8,085 bases of DNA from Bacillota bacterium. GTDB taxonomy: Bacteria > Bacillota > Clostridia > Peptostreptococcales > Anaerovoracaceae. Every line of letters begins with the position of its first letter. Position 1 is the stretch's first letter. The stretch spans positions 1-8,085 of the forward strand of contig JAFWDF010000030.1 of the NCBI GenBank assembly GCA_017534025.1. Reading direction: 5' to 3'. Both the position numbers and the translations under genes were made by a program. The notes beneath the pieces are model-generated. The model saw nothing but the letters and a program-made list of their open reading frames with translations, searched no databases and was not told the DNA's origin. Positions 1 to 4,504 of this stretch are shown here, piece by piece.

Positions 1-70
1 AATATTGGGTACATTATAAAGTAATGCACTTCCGTCCTGAGAACAAAAAACAAGATTGCTCAATAAGGAA

Positions 71-100
71 TTGCATTTCTCTTTGTGTTGAAAGTATAAT
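71..100 (+). promoter_or_regulatory. Candidate sigma-A promoter P1
   Basis: A perfect -10 box TATAAT lies at 95-100 and a partial -35 box TTGCAT at 71-76, with an 18-nt spacer. Transcription would start near 107 and run rightward. It could serve the small reading frame at 121-201 or give the acyl-CoA ligase a long (about 385 nt) leader. The -10 is strong and the -35 matches only in its TTG, so the call rests mainly on the -10 and the spacing. Confidence 0.5.
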
Positions 101-120
101 ACATAAAAGGTTGGAAATCA

Positions 121-201
121 ATGACTGAAAAACCGGAGATTCTTTGGCTGTCAATAAGATTGTCGAAAAAATATCGTGAAAAAATGAGGAAAATTAGTTA
201 A
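121..201 (+). CDS. Possible small basic peptide, 26 aa
   Basis: An ATG at 121 opens a 26-codon frame ending in TAA at 199-201. Purine-rich AAAAGG (105-110) and GGA (113-115) precede it at about 10 and 5 nt, and promoter P1 lies just upstream, so the putative mRNA would have a very short leader. The peptide starts MTEKPEILWL, and its second half is dominated by Lys and Arg with scattered Ile, Leu and Tyr, which could form a basic amphipathic helix. I do not recognise it. The frame is short enough to occur by chance, and its end overlaps the palindrome at 194-207. It may be a leader peptide, a small membrane-active peptide, or no gene at all. Confidence 0.2.
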   Translation: MTEKPEILWLSIRLSKKYREKMRKIS

Positions 202-207
202 AACTAA
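194..207. promoter_or_regulatory. AT-rich palindrome, possible operator
   Basis: TTAGTT-AA-AACTAA is a perfect inverted repeat with 6-nt arms. Its shape suits a dimeric DNA-binding regulator. The outer TTAGT/ACTAA halves resemble the half-sites of the lipid regulator FapR, but the gap between them is 4 nt instead of about 7, so I do not assign it to FapR. It lies about 285 nt ahead of the acyl-CoA ligase. Confidence 0.3.
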
Positions 208-211
208 CCGA

Positions 212-226
212 TATTTTCAGAAAATA
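212..226. promoter_or_regulatory. Second AT-rich palindrome
   Basis: TATTTT-CAG-AAAATA is a perfect 6-nt-arm inverted repeat that begins 5 nt after the palindrome at 194-207. Two adjacent but different palindromes in non-coding DNA suggest a regulator site or a weak hairpin in a transcript from P1. In AT-rich DNA either repeat could arise by chance. Confidence 0.22.
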
Positions 227-258
227 AATGAGCCTTTTGAGCCGCTTTTCGGAAGAAA

Positions 259-291
259 TCCGGCGCCGGCCGGAGTCAGGACTGTTTTTTT
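259..291 (+). terminator. Weak terminator-like hairpin upstream of the ligase
   Basis: TCCGGC (259-264) pairs with GCCGGA (269-274) around a GCCG loop, and seven T residues follow at 285-291. The 10-nt gap between stem and T-run is larger than in a typical rho-independent terminator, so efficiency is doubtful. If active, it would end transcripts from P1 and separate the small reading frame from the ligase. Confidence 0.28.
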
Positions 292-334
292 GATGATTAT
301 TCCCTTCTTTGAGCGATGCAAACCGACCTGTGCA

Positions 335-363
335 TTGCATATTTCATGGCGGGGTGTTAAAAT
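335..363 (+). promoter_or_regulatory. Candidate ligase promoter P2 with palindrome on the -10
   Basis: TTGCAT (335-340) is followed after exactly 17 nt by TAAAAT (358-363). A TG at 355-356, one base before the -10, makes it an extended -10 promoter. The predicted start is near 370, giving a leader of about 120 nt. A perfect palindrome GTTAA-AATA-TTAAC (356-369) covers the -10 box, where a repressor would block polymerase. The TTG and spacing support the -35, whose last three bases deviate from consensus. Confidence 0.5.
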
Positions 364-391
364 ATTAACTCGGGATTTTATAAAAAAGATT

Positions 392-455
392 TCCGCAGCA
401 CTGCAGCGGAGTACCGGGAACGGAAAAGCCGGGTCCGTATCCGCTGACAGTTTTT
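392..455 (+). promoter_or_regulatory. Attenuator-like leader with two exclusive hairpins
   Basis: Hairpin 1 pairs TCCGC (392-396) with GCGGA (406-410), with an inner GC/GC pair and an A-A mismatch. Hairpin 2 pairs 401-410 (CTGCAGCGGA) with 440-450 (TCCGCTGACAG): ten base pairs with one bulged A at 447, followed directly by TTTTTG at 451-456. Hairpin 2 therefore looks like an intrinsic terminator. The segment 401-410 is used by both, so only one hairpin can form. The hairpin 2 loop (411-439) can itself fold through CCGG (414-417) with CCGG (429-432), or ACGGA (420-424) with TCCGT (434-438). It lies between P2 and the ligase start. I recognise no known riboswitch or T-box core in it. The T-run is only five bases, so termination may be partial. 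Confidence 0.4.
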
Positions 456-463
456 GAAGGAAT

Positions 464-483
464 CTGCCGGAACAGGCAGGGGA
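464..483 (+). promoter_or_regulatory. Ligase ribosome binding site beside a hairpin
   Basis: AGGGGA at 478-483 lies 7 nt before the ATG at 491 and fixes that start. Just ahead, CTGCC (464-468) pairs with GGCAG (475-479) around a 6-nt loop, so the stem covers the first two bases of the Shine-Dalgarno site. This could reduce translation slightly. The binding site is certain enough; the hairpin effect is inference. Confidence 0.5.
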
Positions 484-490
484 TAGAGAG

Positions 491-2275
491 ATGGCAAGCA
501 ATAAAAAATACAAAGATTCATATTATCCGATCAGAGAAATCAAAAGCGTAAAAGAGATGATTGATTCCTCGGCAGGACTGTTTCCGGAACGCACTGCGTA
601 CCTGCATAAACCGGTACCGGGCGGTCATTATCAGCCGGTCACCTACCGGCAGCTGAAAGAGGACATCGATGCGCTGGGTACGGCGCTGCTGCGCCTGGGT
701 CTGAAGGGGACGCATATCGCGGTGATCGGAGAAACCCGTTATGAGTGGATGGTGGCTGACCTGGCTGTGCTGAACGGTGTCGGCGTCGTGGTACCGCTGG
801 ATCGCGAGCTGCCGGAGGCAGAGCTGAGAAATCTTTGCGAACGGGCACATATCAGCGCAATATTTTATTCTTCCAAACTGGAGAGAAAATTGTTCCGGGC
901 GCTGGAAGGTATTGAGGGCATTAAATACAGAATCAGCATGGACGCCAGAAAGAGTGAAGACGGCACTGTCTCCATGCAGGAACTGATCGAAGCCGGCCGG
1001 AAGCTGATGCTGTCCGGAAACCGGTCCTATATTGATGCCAAAATTGATCCGGAAGTGATGAGCATCCTGCTTTTTACATCCGGAACCACCGGCCTGGCAA
1101 AGGGTGTCATGCTGTCTCACAGGAATATAGTATCGGAAGTCATGAACATGTCCATGTACGTGCATGTCTCGGAGGATGATATCTCTCTTTCTATTCTTCC
1201 GATCCATCATACATATGAATATACCTGCAATCACATGACCGTTCTGTATCAGGGCGGTACAATGGCGATCTGTGAAGGGCTGAAGCATATTGTCAAAAAT
1301 ATGAATGAATGCCATGCCACGATCATGCTGGGCGTGCCGCAGGTATTTGAACTGATGCACAAGCGCATCTGGACGCAGGCGGAGAAATCCGGCAGTGCGG
1401 AGAAGCTGCGGAAGGGTCTCATGCTGGCCAGAAGACTGGAACGCTTCAATATCAAATCCATGCGGAAGCTCTTCAAGGATGTGCATAAGGCCTTCGGCGG
1501 CAATATGCGGCTGTTCATCGCCGGTGCCGCTGCCATGGATCCGGTTATCATTGAAGATTTCAATCTGATGGGCATCAACATGTTCCAGGGATACGGACTG
1601 ACTGAGAATTCGCCGATCGTAGCCGTGCACAGAGACCGTTATCACGATGCCGCGTCGGTGGGCCCGGCCATGCCGAATACGGAAATCCGCATTGTGGACC
1701 AGGATGAGGACGGCATTGGCGAGGTCATTACCAGAAATGATTCCGTGATGCTCGGGTACTATGAGGATCCGGAGGCAACGGCCAAAGTGCTGAAGGACGG
1801 CTGGCTGTATACCGGTGATTACGGCTATCTGGATGACAGGGGGTTCCTGTTCATTACCGGCCGGAAGAAGAATGTAATCATTACCCGCAACGGCAAGAAT
1901 GTATTCCCGGAGGAAGTGGAATATTATCTCAATAAGAGTGATTATATTAATGAAGTAATCGTTCGCGGGGAAGAGGATGCGAAATCCGGCGACCTGGTGG
2001 TGACGGCCCATATCGTGCCGAACTTCCCGGAAATTGAGAAGGCGGCGGGAGGACCTCTGGAGGATGAGGCGCTGCACCGTTTCCTGAAGAAGGAAGTGGA
2101 CCGGATTAACGATAATATGTCTTCCTATAAGAGAGTGAAGAGGATCGTGGTCCGCAAAGAAGAATTTGAAAAGACCAGTACCCGGAAGATCAAGCGTTTC
2201 GGCGCCAATATGGGTGAGGCGGAGACTGCACCGGCCCCGGCGGAAGCTGCCGGAGCGGATGGCCTCGCCGACTGA
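491..2275 (+). CDS. AMP-forming acyl-CoA ligase (long-chain fatty acid type)
   Basis: This 594-residue cytosolic or membrane-associated enzyme activates a carboxylic acid with ATP to an acyl-adenylate and transfers it to CoA, or possibly to an acyl carrier protein. The hallmarks of the adenylate-forming superfamily occur in order: P-loop FTSGTTGLAKG (195-205), a conserved IHHTYE segment, QGYGLTEN (366-373) with the Mg-binding Glu372, YTGD (440-443) with ribose-binding Asp443, and the hinge ITGRKKNVI (about 455-463). The C-terminal KTSTRKIKR (561-569) supplies the catalytic lysine, probably Lys566; the usual Gly before it is Arg here. The length suits the long-chain FadD/LACS group. The chain ends in about 20 Ala/Pro/Glu-rich residues that look disordered. 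An AGGGGA site 7 nt upstream supports the start. The preceding leader has a promoter, a palindrome and an attenuator-like fold. The substrate cannot be read from sequence; fatty acids are most likely. Confidence 0.9.
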   Translation: MASNKKYKDSYYPIREIKSVKEMIDSSAGLFPERTAYLHKPVPGGHYQPVTYRQLKEDIDALGTALLRLGLKGTHIAVIGETRYEWMVADLAVLNGVGVVVPLDRELPEAELRNLCERAHISAIFYSSKLERKLFRALEGIEGIKYRISMDARKSEDGTVSMQELIEAGRKLMLSGNRSYIDAKIDPEVMSILLFTSGTTGLAKGVMLSHRNIVSEVMNMSMYVHVSEDDISLSILPIHHTYEYTCNHMTVLYQGGTMAICEGLKHIVKNMNECHATIMLGVPQVFELMHKRIWTQAEKSGSAEKLRKGLMLARRLERFNIKSMRKLFKDVHKAFGGNMRLFIAGAAAMDPVIIEDFNLMGINMFQGYGLTENSPIVAVHRDRYHDAASVGPAMPNTEIRIVDQDEDGIGEVITRNDSVMLGYYEDPEATAKVLKDGWLYTGDYGYLDDRGFLFITGRKKNVIITRNGKNVFPEEVEYYLNKSDYINEVIVRGEEDAKSGDLVVTAHIVPNFPEIEKAAGGPLEDEALHRFLKKEVDRINDNMSSYKRVKRIVVRKEEFEKTSTRKIKRFGANMGEAETAPAPAEAAGADGLAD

Positions 2276-2294
2276 TCCTGAACAATATTAATAC

Positions 2295-2323
2295 TTGCAT
2301 TCTCAGATGCTCTGGTATATACT
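2295..2323 (+). promoter_or_regulatory. tRNA promoter
   Basis: TTGCAT (2295-2300) and TATACT (2318-2323) are 17 nt apart, and the expected start near 2330 lies 25 nt before the mature tRNA. The position in the short gap between the ligase stop and the tRNA makes a dedicated tRNA promoter likely. Confidence 0.65.
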
Positions 2324-2354
2324 AATTAGGCATTGAAAAACAGAGCATCTACAT

Positions 2355-2429
2355 GTCCCGTTGGTCAAGTGGTCAAGACTCCACCCTCTCACGGTGGCAA
2401 CAGGGGTTCGACTCCCCTACGGGATACCA
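2355..2429 (+). tRNA. tRNA-Glu, anticodon CTC
   Basis: The cloverleaf is complete. The acceptor stem pairs GTCCCGT (2355-2361) with ACGGGAT (2419-2425), with a G-U pair at its end. The D arm has GTC/GAC, and the anticodon stem pairs CCACC (2381-2385) with GGTGG (2393-2397). The loop CTCTCAC places anticodon CTC at 2388-2390, which reads GAG. The T arm pairs AGGGG with CCCCT around TTCGACT. The discriminator A and an encoded CCA (2427-2429) end the gene. The sequence closely follows the standard bacterial tRNA-Glu pattern. It is a single tRNA, not part of an array, with its own promoter and a strong terminator 3 nt downstream. Confidence 0.96.
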
Positions 2430-2431
2430 TT

Positions 2432-2463
2432 AAAGCCGTTGGAATTCCAACGGCTTTTTTTTT
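2432..2463 (+). terminator. Strong rho-independent terminator after the tRNA
   Basis: An 11-bp perfect stem, AAAGCCGTTGG (2432-2442) with CCAACGGCTTT (2447-2457), encloses an AATT loop and runs into a T-tract ending at 2463. It ends the tRNA transcript and probably any ligase read-through, because no terminator is visible between the ligase and the tRNA. Confidence 0.93.
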
Positions 2464-2466
2464 CAT

Positions 2467-2505
2467 GAAAAGCCCCGCGCCGGATTCCGGAACGGGGCTC
2501 TTTTT
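2467..2505. terminator. Second terminator, probably bidirectional
   Basis: AGCCCCG (2471-2477) pairs with CGGGGCT (2493-2499), and an inner CCGG-ATT-CCGG extends the stem. On the plus strand five T residues follow at 2501-2505; on the minus strand a short T-run follows. It lies 32 nt beyond the stop of the minus-strand DUF975 gene and between convergent units, so it can end that operon as well as back up the tRNA terminator. Confidence 0.75.
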
Positions 2506-2536
2506 GGAATCGTCTTTTGTTGTATTGACCGGCAGC

Positions 2537-3631
2537 CTATCCCTGGTCAGAATCGGAAGGCCGCTTCGGGTCCGGATCCGGCGCGTATGGATTGTCGGAC
2601 GAAAGCGAATCCGGAAAATACTCGTGGGCTGCCGAGTCCGGCAGACTTGTCGATTCCGGCAGAACGGAATCCGGCTCAGCAGGATTTTCCAGGCTGCTCT
2701 GTCCCGCACCGCCTGCCGCGTTATTTACATTATAGTTGCCGGTGATGGTGGAATAGTAGACTGCTTCGGCAGTGGTTATGTAAAGGCTGACGAAAGCCAG
2801 CGGAACCATGGCAGCGGCAGACAGGATCACACCGATCAGGCTCACGCCGCTGAGATCAGCCGCATAACCGGCCGTTATCAGAGAGATGCCGATGGCCAGC
2901 GGCATGGCAGCGAGCAGCAGCCAGCCTATGAACGACAGTTCCAGAAGGAAAAAGTTGCCCGTCCGCCGGCGCATCAGAAAGACGCTGTTGGCAGTGACAT
3001 GGGAAGCCGGTATGAACCGGTCATCCGAAGCGATGTAGTAGGACATGGAGTAGCGCAGGATGATCAGAATATAGCCGATCAATGCCGTGATCAGGATAAT
3101 TGTTCCGAGAACAGCCATTACGGCGGACTCCATGGCGAGTCCTACGGAAAATACAACCGCTGCCGGCAGAATGGTGATCATACCCCAGAGAAACGAAAAT
3201 ACCATAATCAGAAGCGAAATGATAAATGCCCGCGCAAACTGGTGAAAACCTTCAAAAGCCGTGGAAGGCGAGTATTCTTCGCGGCGGATTATCTTCAGCG
3301 CCAGCGCAGCCATGGAAACGGAAAGGGCACCGCCGCAGAGAAATGAGAACAGGGAGAGCAGCGAATTCAGAACCGCAGCAGGGCCCGACATCTGCACGCT
3401 GTTTATGGCATTAATAATATCCGTGGGATCCGAGGCGTTCAGCCAGGAGTCGTCTGCCATCAGATTCGCCCACACGGTGGAACGGCTGACGGCGTCAAAC
3501 AATGCCGGGATTCCCGTCATAAGCGTAATGATGAAAGCCGGAATGAAAGCGGTTTTCCAATGGCCTCTGAGCCGCCCGCGGGCAATACGTTTAATCGTTG
3601 AAATGTTCAGGCTGGTGTTTTCAATTGGCAT
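2537..3631 (-). CDS. DUF975-family multi-spanning membrane protein
   Basis: This integral membrane protein of about 364 residues has an unknown molecular role. After a basic N-terminus with an ARGRLRGHW-like segment there are roughly six hydrophobic stretches, near residues 28-48, 84-115, 133-166, 169-194, 227-256 and 262-288. The LELSFIGWLLL segment (about 230-240), preceded by a basic LMRRR patch, is typical of DUF975 (YciC-like) proteins. From about residue 298 the chain becomes a hydrophilic Asn/Gly then Pro/Ser/Asp/Glu-rich tail containing PDS three times. The tail is unlikely to be membrane-embedded. Two in-frame starts exist, at 3637 and 3631. AGGAGG (3646-3641) is 3 nt from the first and 9 nt from the second, so I prefer 3631. 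It overlaps the upstream acidic-protein gene by 11 nt, which implies translational coupling. Family assignment is from recalled motifs; function is unknown. Confidence 0.8.
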   Translation of the reverse strand: MPIENTSLNISTIKRIARGRLRGHWKTAFIPAFIITLMTGIPALFDAVSRSTVWANLMADDSWLNASDPTDIINAINSVQMSGPAAVLNSLLSLFSFLCGGALSVSMAALALKIIRREEYSPSTAFEGFHQFARAFIISLLIMVFSFLWGMITILPAAVVFSVGLAMESAVMAVLGTIILITALIGYILIILRYSMSYYIASDDRFIPASHVTANSVFLMRRRTGNFFLLELSFIGWLLLAAMPLAIGISLITAGYAADLSGVSLIGVILSAAAMVPLAFVSLYITTAEAVYYSTITGNYNVNNAAGGAGQSSLENPAEPDSVLPESTSLPDSAAHEYFPDSLSSDNPYAPDPDPKRPSDSDQG

Positions 3632-4340
3632 GGTCATTCGCCTCCTCTATGACAATTTCTATTCCTTCCCCTTCAATCACCGGATTCTCCCGGTCAATGA
3701 AACCGTCCCGGAACGGATCAATGGTTCCAAACGGAACCGGGTCGTCCGGATCGTAATCTGTCGGATCAAAATCCGGCGGCAGCTCCCCCGGATATTCGTC
3801 AAGCTCCCCGTCATCCTCTCTGTATTCGGATTCGCCGAGGAGATCAAAAATATATTCGTCCGGGGCAGGCGGCATATGCCGGTTAAAGTCGTACTGGTAT
3901 TTATCGCCGGACAGCTTTTCCTCCCGGTAAAGCATGAATGCCTCAAAAGGACTGAGAAGCAGAGGATGTCCGCCGTTCTCCGGAATGCAAACGACACTGC
4001 CCGGCAGATTGTACCATTCCCGGAAACGGTACAGTTCGTCGGACAGAAAACCGATTCTCGGGGACTCCGTCTGCCCGGCCAGAGAAACGACCGCATCCCG
4101 GAAAGTCTGGATCGAGCCGTACAGATCTGTGTTATCGTCGGGAACGCCGCGGATCAGATCTTCATAATAGGCGTTGATCATGTCGGACAGGCGTTCCGGC
4201 GGCACCATGGAGACCAGTTCGGAAAAGATGTCAAAATCGAGTTCCAGTTCTGTCTCCATCATTGCTATAAATTGTTCCGGATAACGAAAATCCTCTTCGG
4301 AGAGGATGTCCAGTTCATCCAGTAAATCCTGATAAATCAT
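3621..4340 (-). CDS. Highly acidic hypothetical protein, 239 aa
   Basis: I do not recognise a family. The protein has 60 Asp/Glu against 14 Lys/Arg, about a quarter acidic, with no signal peptide or membrane segment, so it is probably cytosolic. Residues 1-155 look folded, with mixed hydrophobic and acidic helices and a central stretch containing VVCIPENGG and LLLSPFEAFMLYREE. From about 160 onward it is Asp/Glu/Pro-rich, with repeated DP and PDD-type units. The open frame extends back to 4433, but the ATG at 4340 has an ideal GGAGG 6 nt upstream (4351-4347), so I start there. A promoter candidate at 4424-4396 precedes it, and the DUF975 gene overlaps its end, so the two are one operon. A partner, adaptor or regulator of the membrane protein is a reasonable guess only. 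Confidence 0.78.
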   Translation of the reverse strand: MIYQDLLDELDILSEEDFRYPEQFIAMMETELELDFDIFSELVSMVPPERLSDMINAYYEDLIRGVPDDNTDLYGSIQTFRDAVVSLAGQTESPRIGFLSDELYRFREWYNLPGSVVCIPENGGHPLLLSPFEAFMLYREEKLSGDKYQYDFNRHMPPAPDEYIFDLLGESEYREDDGELDEYPGELPPDFDPTDYDPDDPVPFGTIDPFRDGFIDRENPVIEGEGIEIVIEEANDHAN

Positions 4341-4349
4341 AATACACCT

Positions 4350-4361
4350 CCGGTTTTCCGG
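4350..4361 (-). promoter_or_regulatory. Small hairpin touching the acidic-gene ribosome binding site
   Basis: On the minus strand CCGG-AAAA-CCGG forms a 4-bp hairpin whose last two G residues are also the first two of the GGAGG binding site (4351-4347). It could modestly limit translation. The stem is short and may not be significant. Confidence 0.25.
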
Positions 4362-4395
4362 TGCCGGCGGCTGTACTATTGCGCCGGTCAACATT

Positions 4396-4424
4396 ATAAT
4401 AATGAAAAAATCCGGGGATGTAAA
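4396..4424 (-). promoter_or_regulatory. Promoter for the acidic protein / DUF975 operon
   Basis: Reading the minus strand, TTTACA (4424-4419) is followed after 17 nt by TATTAT (4401-4396), each 5 of 6 to consensus. A perfect TATAAT overlaps at 4398-4393, but with that box the spacer would be 20 nt. The start of transcription would lie near 4390, about 50 nt before the ATG at 4340. Confidence 0.55.
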
Positions 4425-4428
4425 GCAC

Positions 4429-4457
4429 TGCACACAACGGAGGGGATGTGGTATAAT
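4429..4457 (+). promoter_or_regulatory. Promoter for the pepF operon
   Basis: A perfect TATAAT (4452-4457) is preceded by TGG (4449-4451), forming an extended -10. TGCACA (4429-4434), 4 of 6 to consensus, lies 17 nt upstream as the -35. Transcription would start near 4464, leaving about 40 nt before the pepF ATG. The -35 box is only 4 nt from that of the divergent operon. Confidence 0.7.
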
Positions 4458-4504
4458 ATTCTGACTTCTTTTTGAGGAAGCCGGGAAAGGAATTGTTCAG
4501 ACAG

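Noticed and set aside
13..18. Minus-strand TATAAT near the left edge
   Set aside because: No acceptable -35 box lies at the right distance on the minus strand.
24..126. 33-codon frame from ATG at 24
   Set aside because: It overlaps promoter P1, has no binding site and no supportive composition.
194..207. FapR operator
   Set aside because: TTAGT and ACTAA halves are 4 nt apart, whereas the FapR site as I recall it has about 7 nt between them, so only a generic palindrome is reported.
217..513. 98-codon minus-strand frame with a hydrophobic, signal-like N-terminus
   Set aside because: It begins inside the ligase gene, lacks a Shine-Dalgarno site before its ATG, and spans the leader hairpins and P2.
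518..2077. 519-codon open frame antisense to the acyl-CoA ligase
   Set aside because: The sense frame has all adenylate-forming motifs; the antisense product has shadow-like composition and no plausible binding site or promoter.
2333..3346. 337-codon plus-strand frame across the tRNA and opposite the DUF975 gene
   Set aside because: It runs through the tRNA and two terminators, and its product is Arg/Gln/Gly-rich without domains. The opposite frame gives clear membrane helices and DUF975 features.
3261..4325. 354-codon plus-strand frame opposite the acidic gene and DUF975 gene start
   Set aside because: It crosses the overlap of two well-started minus-strand genes and has no ribosome binding site or recognisable domain.
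4472..4504. TTG start giving an 11-residue longer PepF
   Set aside because: There is no Shine-Dalgarno sequence ahead of it, and it would leave a leader of only a few nucleotides after the predicted start near 4464.
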